Part shown: one piece after another, positions 16,322-24,741 of the stretch
How the letters are laid out: every line of letters starts with the position of its first letter
Numbering within the stretch: the stretch's first letter is position 1
The notes under the pieces: model-generated
Told to the model about the DNA's origin: nothing
Databases searched by the model: none
What the model saw: only the letters and a program-made list of their open reading frames with translations
Program-made: the position numbers and the translations under genes
Assembly: GCF_001984175.1 (NCBI RefSeq)
Contig: NZ_MTQP01000063.1
Span: forward strand, 248,001-312,000
Direction of reading: 5' to 3'
From: Saccharothrix sp. ALI-22-I
Lineage (GTDB): Bacteria; Actinomycetota; Actinomycetes; Mycobacteriales; Pseudonocardiaceae
DNA: 64,000 nt

Positions 16322-17524
16322 CCACCGCTCGACCGCCCGGGTCACCAGGGCGTCGGCCGCGCCCAGGTACTCGGCCGGGTCGAGCAGGTGGGGCGGCACG
16401 TCCGGGTACGTCCCGGTCCGGGCCGCGGTGGCGAGCACGTCCTTGGCCTTCGCCTTGCCCAACGCCGGGGTCAGGGCGGCGGCCAGGCGTTCGCTGACGA
16501 TCGCCGGACCGGTCAGGGCCAGGTTCGCCGCCATCCGGTCGGGGTGCACCACCAAGCCCTCCACCAGTTCCACCGCGGTGTGGGTGGCGCCGCCGGTCAG
16601 GCGCAGGGACTCGCGCAGCGGTTCCCACTCGGCGTGCCACGCGCCGGCGGGGCGGTCGTCCTCGGCGATCATCGACTGGGCCAGCACCAGCACGAGCGCC
16701 GGCACCTGGCGGGCGGCGGTCAGGACGAGGGTGGACAGGGTCGGGTTGCGCTTCTGCGGCATCGCCGAGGACGCGCCCCGGCCGGGTTTGACGGGCTCCG
16801 ACACCTCGCCGATCTCGGTGCGGCTCAACGTGATCACGTCCACCGCGATCTTGCCCAGCGCGCCGGTGACGAACTGCAGCACGGAGCCGGTGTCGACGAT
16901 CGGTGTGCGGAGGGTGTGCCACGGCAGCGTCGGCACGGCCAGGCCCAGCTCACGGGCGAACGGCTCGATCAGGTCGACGCCGCCCAGCAATCCGGGGTGC
17001 TCGGCGTAGGCGGCCAACGTGCCCGCCGCACCGCCCAGTTGCGCGGGCAGCACCAGGGCACGCGCGCGTTCCCAGGCGTCCTGCACCAGGTCGAGCCAGC
17101 CGGCGGCGCGCAGGCCGAACGTCGTCGGCACGGCGTGCTGGCCCAGGGTTCGGCCGGGCATGACGCTTTCCCGGTGGCGGTCGGCGAGCACGGCCAGTGC
17201 CTCGCCGATGCGTTCCAGGTCGGCCGTGATCAGGTCCACCACCCGACGGGTCACCAGCATCGCGGCCGAGTCGAGGATGTCCTGGCTCGTGGAGCCCCGG
17301 TGGAGGTGTGGCGGCAGGCGGGCGGCGAAGGCGACCACCGGGTTGGCCGCGTCGCGGGCGAGAACGGCCAGTTCGCGCACGTCCATGTCCACCGTCACCG
17401 GGTCCGCGCCGGATTGGGCCCGGGCCAGCGCGTTCTCGACGTCCACCATCGCGGCCAGCCACGCCTCGTCGGTGGCGAGCGACGCCACCGGCATCCCGGC
17501 CCACACGGGTGAGAGCAGGCTCAT
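16178..17524 (-). CDS. Aspartase/fumarase-superfamily lyase, nitrosuccinate lyase (CreD)-like
   Basis: A 448-residue enzyme of the superfamily that includes adenylosuccinate lyase, carboxymuconate cycloisomerase and CreD. Visible motifs are the first conserved region (GSTSQDILDSA, about residue 85), the His-containing GRTLGQHAVPTTFGL, and the signature SSAMPQKRNP near residue 258. Its ATG overlaps the stop of the flavin oxygenase gene, the pairing found for CreE/CreD and FzmM/FzmL: the flavoenzyme oxidises aspartate to nitrosuccinate and the lyase releases nitrite and fumarate. I infer that role here; PcaB-like chemistry is the main alternative. The C-terminus, after ERWSTRQ, extends into the convergent gene by 144 bases and is probably disordered. 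Confidence 0.75.
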   Translation of the reverse strand: MSLLSPVWAGMPVASLATDEAWLAAMVDVENALARAQSGADPVTVDMDVRELAVLARDAANPVVAFAARLPPHLHRGSTSQDILDSAAMLVTRRVVDLITADLERIGEALAVLADRHRESVMPGRTLGQHAVPTTFGLRAAGWLDLVQDAWERARALVLPAQLGGAAGTLAAYAEHPGLLGGVDLIEPFARELGLAVPTLPWHTLRTPIVDTGSVLQFVTGALGKIAVDVITLSRTEIGEVSEPVKPGRGASSAMPQKRNPTLSTLVLTAARQVPALVLVLAQSMIAEDDRPAGAWHAEWEPLRESLRLTGGATHTAVELVEGLVVHPDRMAANLALTGPAIVSERLAAALTPALGKAKAKDVLATAARTGTYPDVPPHLLDPAEYLGAADALVTRAVERWSTRQTDHRGRGAAGRRAGDHDRAGGGDQTDLRQQARAVQTDRGGRGG

Positions 17525-19104
17525 GACAGTGCCGCCCTGGCGATCGCGTCGGCCTCCACCAACGTCACCGACGCCGACCACGGTCGGACTCCGGCGGCCG
17601 TGACCCAGTGGACGTACTCGGTCGGCACGCCGAACGCGAAGCGGCGCGGGTGGGGCCGGCCGGCCGCGTCCACGACGCGTGACGGGGTCCGGGTCACGTC
17701 CAGGCCTCCTGTCTCGTAGCTGCCCAGGCGGAACGGGCGGGCCTGGGCCGTGCGCAGCAGGTGCCGCAGGAGCGGGTTCGCCGCCCGGCGCACGTCCACC
17801 TCCGGCATCCGCGCCTCGACCACGGACGTGACCTCGACGTCCCCGACCGTGAACCTGGTGGGACCGCGCCGGACGTCGGGCGCCACGGCCTGGAGCACGC
17901 CCGATCTCAGCAGCGCGATCATCTCCTCGATCCGGCCGACCGGTGGGCCGATGGACAGGAACGCGTTCAGCGGCGTGTACCAGCCGGCGACGTCGTCGCG
18001 GTAGGACTCGCCGGAGATGCCGCCGTGGTCGACGGCGAGCCGGATCTCGTTGCGGATGTCGCGGAGCACGTCGAGCGCCGCCTTCACCGGGCCGCGCACG
18101 TTGCCGCGCTCGGCGTGGGCGACGTCGCGGACCAGGTGGCCGATGAGCCAGTTCTGGTAGCCGCCCCGGCTGGGGAACCGCAGGCCGCGGGCGGGGTTGG
18201 CGATCCGGCGCCAGTTCCACGGCGGGCCGGACGGGTGCGCGCGGTGGTAGACGTGTCGGACTTCCCGGTCCACCAGGGGCCAGATGTCGCGGCGGAAACT
18301 GGACCGGCCGCGCGGGAGGGCGGCGATCCGGTCGTGGGTGAGGAAAACCGGCTCGTGACGGCCCGCCGTGCCCTTCTGGTTGACGCCCCGGGCGTGGTGC
18401 GGCACGCCGCGTCGGGACGTGGCGAACAGCTGTGGTTCGCGGCCGGACGGCAGGTAGCGGAGGGTGCCGTCGGCGCGGGTGAAGCGTCCGCCGCGGCCGA
18501 CCGTGCACAGGCTCAGGTAGTCGAAGAACGTCAGGCCCATGCCGCGCAGCAGGACCGGGTCGCCGGGGCGCAGTGCGGACAGGTCCGCGTCGGCGGCGTT
18601 GCCGGGTGACAGGTGTCCGCCTGTCCAGGACGGGGTCACCGGGTCGTGGCCCAGGGCGAGGACGACCGCGTCGGCGGTGATCCGGTGGCCGGTGGAGAGG
18701 GTGACGGACTGCGTGACGCCCGTGTCGTCCAGTGCGACGGCTTCGGCGCGGTGCACCACGAGGTCCACTTGCCTGGTGAGGCGCTGGAACACCCAGGTGA
18801 GGTAGCGGCCGTACTGGGCGCGTGAGGGATAACCGTCCGGATCGACGCCCGCCCACTCCGCCAGCGACGGTCCGGGCACGTGCGGGCCGGTGCACGGCAC
18901 GGTGGCGTCGGTGAACAGGCTGACCTGGCCGGCGGGCGTGTTCATCAGCAAGTGCTCGGGCTGATCGGTCCGCCACACCCGCCCAGGGCCGGGCGGGAAC
19001 GGGTCGACCACGTGCACCCGCACGGGTTCGCGGGCGTTGGCGCAGATCCGTTCCAGCACCGACGTCCCACGCGGCCCCGCGCCCACGATGCAGACCACCG
19101 TCAT
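17521..19104 (-). CDS. Flavin/NAD(P)-binding oxygenase, CreE-like (aspartate to nitrosuccinate)
   Basis: A 527-residue protein of the FAD-NAD(P)-binding family that includes CreE and FzmM. The N-terminal FAD motif is GAGPRGTSVLERI (residues 7-19). The family-typical LMNTPAGQVSLFTD...GPHVPGPSLAEW follows at about residues 53-82. A second nucleotide-binding strand (DAVVLALGHDPV) and an NAD(P)-region (PVLLRGMGLTFFDYLSL) come next. Relatives carry out successive N-oxidations of aspartate with NADPH and O2. The start overlaps the upstream stop and the stop overlaps the lyase start, so the three genes are coupled. The substrate assignment rests on family plus pairing, not on residues I can verify; other members of this family oxidise unknown amines. 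Confidence 0.75.
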   Translation of the reverse strand: MTVVCIVGAGPRGTSVLERICANAREPVRVHVVDPFPPGPGRVWRTDQPEHLLMNTPAGQVSLFTDATVPCTGPHVPGPSLAEWAGVDPDGYPSRAQYGRYLTWVFQRLTRQVDLVVHRAEAVALDDTGVTQSVTLSTGHRITADAVVLALGHDPVTPSWTGGHLSPGNAADADLSALRPGDPVLLRGMGLTFFDYLSLCTVGRGGRFTRADGTLRYLPSGREPQLFATSRRGVPHHARGVNQKGTAGRHEPVFLTHDRIAALPRGRSSFRRDIWPLVDREVRHVYHRAHPSGPPWNWRRIANPARGLRFPSRGGYQNWLIGHLVRDVAHAERGNVRGPVKAALDVLRDIRNEIRLAVDHGGISGESYRDDVAGWYTPLNAFLSIGPPVGRIEEMIALLRSGVLQAVAPDVRRGPTRFTVGDVEVTSVVEARMPEVDVRRAANPLLRHLLRTAQARPFRLGSYETGGLDVTRTPSRVVDAAGRPHPRRFAFGVPTEYVHWVTAAGVRPWSASVTLVEADAIARAALS

Positions 19105-19511
19105 GTGAGCCGCGCGCTGATCGCCAGCCTGTTGTACGCGTTGACCACGGTCGCCACCCACACGACCTGCTGGACCGGCACCTCCCCCAGGGCACGGATC
19201 GCCGCGTCGAGAACGGCATCCGGCACATGCCCGTCGTGCACCAACGTCACCGCTTCGGCCAACGCGAACACGGCACGCTCGGCCACCGTGAACGCCGGAT
19301 CGGTCCGCCAACCGGAAACATCCCGCACCTCCCCCACCGCCGCGGCCGCGTCACTGTGCAGCCGGATGCAATAGGAACACCCATTGATCTGCGAACACCT
19401 CAACCGCACCAGTTCGACAAGCCCCACCGGCAAATCCACGTCGTCCACGGCCTTCGCCAACGCACCCAACGCCGCGAACCCCGGCCCGGCAAACGGATCA
19501 AGCCTGATCAC
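19101..19511 (-). CDS. AhpD-like / carboxymuconolactone decarboxylase family protein
   Basis: A 136-residue all-helical protein with the AhpD redox motif CSYCIRLH (about residue 42): a CxxC with the His three residues after the second Cys. It is preceded by LVELVRLRCSQINGCS, the normal helix of this family. Proteins of this type reduce peroxides or protect against reactive oxygen or nitrogen species; true decarboxylases lack the CxxC. Being coupled to the flavin oxygenase gene (ATGA overlap at 19101-19104), it may deal with oxidants from that reaction, which is inference. The GTG at 19511 is chosen because GGAGG lies 5 bases upstream. Confidence 0.8.
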   Translation of the reverse strand: MIRLDPFAGPGFAALGALAKAVDDVDLPVGLVELVRLRCSQINGCSYCIRLHSDAAAAVGEVRDVSGWRTDPAFTVAERAVFALAEAVTLVHDGHVPDAVLDAAIRALGEVPVQQVVWVATVVNAYNRLAISARLT

Positions 19512-19563
19512 AACCACCTCCGAGTCGTCTCCCACTCCTGAACCGCACTCCACGACCGAACAG

Positions 19564-21033
19564 TCACAGCGCGGCCCCGTGTTGTTCGGCGGCGAGCCGG
19601 GTGACCGTGCGCAGGCAGACCTTTCCCGTCCGGCCCAGTGGTAGTTCCGGTAGCACCACCAGGCGTTCGGGCAGTTTGCGGCGGCTGATGCCGCGTTCGG
19701 TCAGGAACGTGGTCAGCTGCCCTAGCGACGGTGGGTGGTGGTCGGGGTGCACGGCGAGGCAGGCGCACAGCCGCTCGCCCAGGTCCCGGTCCGGGACGGG
19801 GACGCACGCGACCTCCGCCACGCCGGGGTGGCTGCCCAGTGCCTGTTCCACCTCGGCGGGGCTGATGGTGTAGCCGCCTCGGATCACCACGCGTTTGAGG
19901 CGGCGCACCACGTGGAGGGTGCCGCCTGGGTCGAAGTAGCCCTCGTCGCCGGTGCGGACCCAGCCGCCGGGCAGGCGGTGGCGCTCGTCCAGTTCCGGTG
20001 CGTCGACGTAGCACAGCGGTGTCATCGGGCCCAGCGCGCAGATCTCGCCGTCGACGATCCGGATGTCGGTCACGGCCGGGTCCGGGCGGCCGACACCGTG
20101 CTCCGGCGTGGACGTGTGGCAGTTCACGCCGTCCGACGAGCCGTAGATGTTGACCACCGGGCAGCCGAAGGCGGCACGCACCGCCGACAACGTCTCCGGC
20201 GTCAGCACGTCACCGCTCGACACCACCGCGCGCACCGATGATGTGTCCACAGTGGACGAGCCAGCGCCGGTCAGGGCCACGGCCGCCATTCGGCGCAGCA
20301 TCGTCGGCACGCCGAAGACGTGCGTCGGCCGCTGCTCCGCCACCACCCGCAACGCCGCCGCCGCGTCGAACCGCCGCATCAGCAGCACCGTCCCGCCGAA
20401 CCGGCACAGCGTGATCGCCACCCCGAACGACCCGAACGCCGACGCCAACGGCACCAGCACCAGATCGCGCGGCACCGCCGTGGCACCGTGCACCGCCCGC
20501 ACGTAGTTGCCCCGACCACCGGCGAACGCGTTGTGCGAGTACGCGACCAGCTTCGGCGCCGCCTCCGAGCCCGAGGACACCAGGATGCGCGCGGGAGCCT
20601 CCGGGTCGACCGCGACCGGCGACCAAGGAGCGTCCCCCTCGGCCTCCAACGCCTCCGACACGTCGGTGATCACCGTGCTCACCACCGGCGAACCGCCATC
20701 GGGCAGGTGCACCGCCACCGCACCCACCGCCGCCACCGCCAGTTCCGCCACCACCCCCTCTCGTCCGTTCGGCAGGTCGATACCGATGATGTCGGAGGGG
20801 CCATAACCACGGAGTAACCTCGCCAGCCGCCGCACGGCGCGATCCAACGACGCGTAGTCCATCGACCTACCGTCGTCGATCACCGCCGTCCGACGCGGAT
20901 GCGCCGCCACCCGAGACCGGAACAACGAGTACAGGTCACGATCCGGGCAGTACCCCGCCGCGACCCACGACCGGCGCAACGCGGCAGGCACCAGATCCCG
21001 CAACACCACCCCGGTGGACGAAGTCCAACTCAT
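19564..21033 (-). CDS. Adenylate-forming ligase with altered P-loop motif
   Basis: A 489-residue acyl-AMP ligase homologue. The usual phosphate loop SSGTTGxPKG is changed to SSGSEAAPKLVAYSHN (residues about 153-168). NIYGSSDG takes the place of YGxTE. The hinge RRLKRVVIRGGYTISPAEVE and the catalytic-Lys region PLGRTGKVCL are retained, so the enzyme may still adenylate a carboxylate. Adenylate ligases of nitrite-forming clusters (CreM, AvaA6, Tri17) use ATP to activate nitrite for diazotisation or N-N bond formation, so this gene is one candidate for that role here. Routine acid activation is equally possible. The start overlaps the CaiB-type gene stop (ATGA). Confidence 0.8.
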   Translation of the reverse strand: MSWTSSTGVVLRDLVPAALRRSWVAAGYCPDRDLYSLFRSRVAAHPRRTAVIDDGRSMDYASLDRAVRRLARLLRGYGPSDIIGIDLPNGREGVVAELAVAAVGAVAVHLPDGGSPVVSTVITDVSEALEAEGDAPWSPVAVDPEAPARILVSSGSEAAPKLVAYSHNAFAGGRGNYVRAVHGATAVPRDLVLVPLASAFGSFGVAITLCRFGGTVLLMRRFDAAAALRVVAEQRPTHVFGVPTMLRRMAAVALTGAGSSTVDTSSVRAVVSSGDVLTPETLSAVRAAFGCPVVNIYGSSDGVNCHTSTPEHGVGRPDPAVTDIRIVDGEICALGPMTPLCYVDAPELDERHRLPGGWVRTGDEGYFDPGGTLHVVRRLKRVVIRGGYTISPAEVEQALGSHPGVAEVACVPVPDRDLGERLCACLAVHPDHHPPSLGQLTTFLTERGISRRKLPERLVVLPELPLGRTGKVCLRTVTRLAAEQHGAAL

Positions 21034-22427
21034 CCGAACTCCCACGCCGACACCGGCACCACGCACCCGTCCCGCACCACAGCCCGGGAAAACCGCGAAT
21101 CCCGCCCCAACGCCGCCAGATCCGTGCACACCGGCACGCTCAACGGCGCCGTGCACCGACGCGAAGCCCGAGCGTTCAACCACGACGCCGCCGACAGCAA
21201 CGACGACGCCACCGACTGCCCCACCCCGGACAGAATCCGCCGCACCAGGCCGTCGACCACCCCCCGCACACACACCACGCCACCGAACACGTCCACGATC
21301 GTCATCAGCGACGGTGGCACCCCGGCATGCGCCTGCACCACGAAATCCGTCCCCAACGGCGGCCGAGGCCCCAGCGCGTCACCCCACCCGGACGCGTACG
21401 CGTACACGATCCCCGGCCGCACCCGCGCCACGTCACGCGCCCGCAATGACCACGCCTCCGCCTTCCCCGGCCCCCAGTTGTGCAGGAACACGTCCGCACC
21501 CGACGCCAGCTCCAGCACCTCCCGCCGCCCCGCCACGGTGCCGAGATCGACCTCCACCACCCGCTTCCCCCGGTTCAACGCGTGGAACCGGGCCGACACC
21601 TCACCGGACATCGGCGGCACACCCCGCAGCGGATCACCGCCCGGCGGCTCGATCCGCACCACCGACGCCCCCAACTGCCACAGCAAGTGCCCGGCCAACG
21701 GCCCCTGCACCCGCCGGCACGACTCCAGCACCACCACCCCCGACAACGGCAGCACGCCGGAATGGCGCAACCCGGCCCCCACCGGGCCCGACCCCGCCCC
21801 CAGCGGCCGGACCCGGTACGGCGGCAGGTCGTCCACCGCCCTGTGCGAAACCCGCACCAACGTCGTCCCGGTCAACTTCGCGATCCGTTCCAGCAGCACG
21901 ATCGGCAGCCCCGCGGCCAACCCGGTCAACTCCGGCGGCAACGGGCAGGTCGCCGTCGCGAACCGCTGCTGGAACGGCCGCCACCCCCACGCCACCGCAC
22001 CCGGATCGGCGTCCAACGCCGCCCAGAACCGCCGCCACACCTCCGCGTCCAACGCCTCGACCTCGAACGCCACCCCGTCACAGGACACGAACGGCGGCCC
22101 ACCCACACCAACAAAGACGGAGTCCACCTCGTCCGCCGTAGCCGCCGCCAGGTACTGCGACACCGCAAGCAACGCCGCCTGAGCAACCGAGGTGGACACC
22201 GTCCGCACCGGAACACCCCGCAACCGAGCCACTTCCAGCGCCGACGCACCGATCGCGTCCAACTCCGCAGCCACAATCGACGCGTAGTCCAACCCCAGCG
22301 CAGTGGGCCGACCGAACCGACGCCCGTGCACGTGCATGAGCCCGCACGCCGCCTGCACGTCCAGCTCACCGCTCAACGGCAGGTCCACCGGCCCGGCCCA
22401 CGGCACCGCCGTCACCGTCGAAGTCAT
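21030..22427 (-). CDS. CaiB/BaiF-type CoA transferase with N-terminal extension
   Basis: A 465-residue protein. From about residue 225 it reads as the N-terminal Rossmann half of CaiB/BaiF CoA transferases: SGVVVLESCRRVQGPLAGHLLWQLGASVVRIEPPGGDPLRG. The catalytic-Asp region GTDFVVQAHAG follows at about residue 347. The usual C-terminal half is short. Residues 1-220 form a second, weakly similar domain in front, so the order of halves looks permuted or partly duplicated. It would move CoA between acids, or act on a CoA thioester made by one of the neighbouring ligases. Both ends overlap neighbouring genes by 4 bases. Confidence 0.75.
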   Translation of the reverse strand: MTSTVTAVPWAGPVDLPLSGELDVQAACGLMHVHGRRFGRPTALGLDYASIVAAELDAIGASALEVARLRGVPVRTVSTSVAQAALLAVSQYLAAATADEVDSVFVGVGGPPFVSCDGVAFEVEALDAEVWRRFWAALDADPGAVAWGWRPFQQRFATATCPLPPELTGLAAGLPIVLLERIAKLTGTTLVRVSHRAVDDLPPYRVRPLGAGSGPVGAGLRHSGVLPLSGVVVLESCRRVQGPLAGHLLWQLGASVVRIEPPGGDPLRGVPPMSGEVSARFHALNRGKRVVEVDLGTVAGRREVLELASGADVFLHNWGPGKAEAWSLRARDVARVRPGIVYAYASGWGDALGPRPPLGTDFVVQAHAGVPPSLMTIVDVFGGVVCVRGVVDGLVRRILSGVGQSVASSLLSAASWLNARASRRCTAPLSVPVCTDLAALGRDSRFSRAVVRDGCVVPVSAWEFG

Positions 22428-23191
22428 GCCGCCCGCCGACCGTGCACGGAGTAGACGACGGGCGAGGTGGCCAGGAACCGCTCATCGGCCATCACCTCGC
22501 GCACGGCGGCCAACTGCGCGTCGGTCATCCCCGCCGCGACCAGCTTGTCCCGCAACAGGTACGTGGTGTGCGCGAGCAGCCGCACGCCCGGCGATCCGGC
22601 CCGCCAAGGGTGCACGACCACCCGCGGGTCCACGTCGACCAACCCGGCCGCCGCCATCGCCCCGGCCACCTTCCGCCCCCACCCGACGTCCACGCCGAAC
22701 GCCTCGAACACGCTCTCCTTCACCGCCAAAAACGTCTCGTACAGCTCGGCGGCATGCCGATCGGGTGCGAGTAGCAGCGGGCTGTAGGAGTTGTCGAACT
22801 CGTCGATCTGCAACCACCCGCCCGGCTTCAGCGCGGCCACGAGCTTGCGCAGCACCGCGTCCCGCTCCGGCAGGTGCCGCAGCACCAGCCGCGCGTGGAC
22901 CAGGTCGAACCGGGACTCGGGCAGCGGGTCGCACACCACGTCGTGTCGCAGCACGGTCAGCCGCGGCGCGGGCCGCACGTGGTCCGGCTGCACGTCGGTG
23001 GCCAGCACGGTCGCGCCCCGCCCGGCCAACCAGTGCGCCACGCTGCCGCCGCCCGCGCCGACGTCCAGGCACCGCCAGCCGGGCCGGACACCGGTCTGCG
23101 CCAGTCGGGCGAACGTCAACGGGTCGTACGCGGCGGCCAGGCAGCGGTGCTGCTCGGCCACGTGCGCGCGGTCGAAGACGTACGTGGTCAT
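22424..23191 (-). CDS. SAM-dependent methyltransferase
   Basis: A 255-residue class I methyltransferase. The SAM-binding motif I is LDVGAGGGSVAHWL (about residues 43-56), motif II acidic residues are in VLATDVQPDH, and the post-motif RFDLVHARLVLRHL and LKPGGWLQIDEFD complete the core. The active-site lid is hydrophobic and gives no clue to substrate; O-, N- or C-methylation of the cluster product is possible. It is encoded between the CoA-transferase and ligase genes with 4-base overlaps on both sides, so it belongs firmly to this pathway. Confidence 0.87.
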   Translation of the reverse strand: MTTYVFDRAHVAEQHRCLAAAYDPLTFARLAQTGVRPGWRCLDVGAGGGSVAHWLAGRGATVLATDVQPDHVRPAPRLTVLRHDVVCDPLPESRFDLVHARLVLRHLPERDAVLRKLVAALKPGGWLQIDEFDNSYSPLLLAPDRHAAELYETFLAVKESVFEAFGVDVGWGRKVAGAMAAAGLVDVDPRVVVHPWRAGSPGVRLLAHTTYLLRDKLVAAGMTDAQLAAVREVMADERFLATSPVVYSVHGRRAA

Positions 23192-24741
23192 GTCCACCGC
23201 CCGGTGCCGTAGGTCTCGGCGCTGCCGACCAGCCGGGTGAGCAGATCCAGCCGGCGCACCTTGCCGGTGGCGGTGCGCGGCACGTCGTCCCAGGCCAGCA
23301 CGTGCGGGTCGGACATCGGCGGCAGATCGGACACCGCGTGCCGCCACACCATCGGGTCCAGCGGGCCGGACATCACCAGCACCGGGATCGGCGGCCGGCC
23401 CGGCGTGCCGAGCACCACGCACTCCACCACCTCGGGCAACCGGTCCTCGACCAGGTCCTCCACCTGCAGGCAGCTCAGCCCCGGCACCGCGTCCACCTCG
23501 CGGTCCAGCAGCCGCACCGCGCCGCCGCGGGTCAGCACGCCCAGGTCTCCGGTGTTCCACCACGGCCCGGTGTTCTTGGCCTGCCACCGGTCCTGTTCGC
23601 CGACGTACCCGACGCACCGGGCCTTCGTCCGCGCCAGCACCAGCCCGCTCTGCCCACGCGGCACCGGCGCGAACGTCGCCGGGTCCACCACCCGCAGCCG
23701 CGTCCGACCGGGCACGGGACGTCCCAGGTCACGGGCGTCGGGCGAACGGTCGAGCGCACGCCGGGTGAGGAACCGGAACGTCAGCGGACCGGTCTCGGTC
23801 TGCCCCCAGCCCTGCATCCACAGCGGCCGCTTGCGCTGGGACGCGTGCAGCATGGCCCGCATCGCCGGCGGGTGCATGGCGTCGTAGGTGCTGACGAACA
23901 GCCGCACGTCGCGGAACGGGTTGTCCGGCCGAGCCGCCAACGGCTGCCACCGCACGTAGGCCGACGGCAGCGCCTCCACCGTCGTCGGCGGGTGCTGCGC
24001 CAATACCGAAGACGCCGACGCCGGATCGCTGAGCAGCACGATCTTGCGCGGCGCGAGGCAGAACACGCTGGCCGTCCAGCAGAACGTGCGGCCGTGCGCG
24101 TACGAGCTGGCGTTGGCCACCACGTCGTCGCGGCGCACGCCGATCACCGGCCAGCGCACCGCCTCGAACCGGGCCAGCCGGTGCACGATCGTGCGGGTGG
24201 TGTGCACGACGAGCTTCGGCACACCGGTGGTGCCGGACGTGTGGTTGACGACCAGCGGGGCGTCGTTCTGCCGGCGTCGCGGCGCCGGCGCCCGTGAACC
24301 CCGCACGTCGTCCAACGTCAGCGCACCCGGCACGGGCGAACCGAGCGCCAACACCCGCCGCGCCAGACCGACCGGCGGCACCCGGTCGGTGACCAGCACC
24401 GCCGGATCGAGCCGCTTGAGCAGGATCTCCAGCACGTCGTCGGACAGGTGCCCGGACAGCAGCGCGGGCACCGCGCCGATCCGCACCGCCGCGCACGCGA
24501 GGAGGTCGTAGTCGTAGTGGTTGCGCTTCACCACCGCCACCCGGTCACCCCGACGCGCACCCGCCGCGTACAGCCAGCCTGACGCCTCGCGGACCAGCCC
24601 GGACAGCTGCGCCACCGTGTAGTCCACCCCTGACCCGGAATCGGACGGCGCGATGTCGAATGGCCGATCCAGGTGGACGGTGGTGTGCGGGTTGCGAGCC
24701 GCGACCTCGTCGAACAGCGTGCCCATGTCGTGCGGCCTCAT
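23188..24741 (-). CDS. Adenylate-forming ligase (acyl- or aryl-CoA-ligase-like)
   Basis: A 517-residue ligase with canonical motifs: NHTSGTTGVPKLVVHTTR (A3, about residue 165), GWGQTETGPL (A5), WWNTGDLGV (A7) and TATGKVRRLDLL (A10 Lys near the C-terminus). It should activate a carboxylic acid as an acyl-AMP, then pass it to CoA, a carrier or an amine. The substrate pocket is not readable by eye. It is the second of two adenylate-forming enzymes in this operon, and a free-standing carrier protein is not seen, so CoA or direct amide/ester formation is more likely. Both ends overlap neighbours (ATGA). Confidence 0.85.
   Translation of the reverse strand: MRPHDMGTLFDEVAARNPHTTVHLDRPFDIAPSDSGSGVDYTVAQLSGLVREASGWLYAAGARRGDRVAVVKRNHYDYDLLACAAVRIGAVPALLSGHLSDDVLEILLKRLDPAVLVTDRVPPVGLARRVLALGSPVPGALTLDDVRGSRAPAPRRRQNDAPLVVNHTSGTTGVPKLVVHTTRTIVHRLARFEAVRWPVIGVRRDDVVANASSYAHGRTFCWTASVFCLAPRKIVLLSDPASASSVLAQHPPTTVEALPSAYVRWQPLAARPDNPFRDVRLFVSTYDAMHPPAMRAMLHASQRKRPLWMQGWGQTETGPLTFRFLTRRALDRSPDARDLGRPVPGRTRLRVVDPATFAPVPRGQSGLVLARTKARCVGYVGEQDRWQAKNTGPWWNTGDLGVLTRGGAVRLLDREVDAVPGLSCLQVEDLVEDRLPEVVECVVLGTPGRPPIPVLVMSGPLDPMVWRHAVSDLPPMSDPHVLAWDDVPRTATGKVRRLDLLTRLVGSAETYGTGRWT

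Noticed and set aside
16178-17524. Lyase as a beta-ketoadipate-pathway carboxymuconate cycloisomerase
   Set aside because: An AhpD/carboxymuconolactone-decarboxylase-like gene is nearby, but it has a CxxC redox motif and no other protocatechuate-pathway gene is present; the flavin oxygenase pairing fits CreD better.
17525-19228. Long frame joining the lyase to DNA of the upstream flavin oxygenase gene
   Set aside because: Upstream of 17524 it is a GC-rich shadow of the flavin oxygenase; the ATG at 17524 overlaps that gene's stop as elsewhere in the operon.
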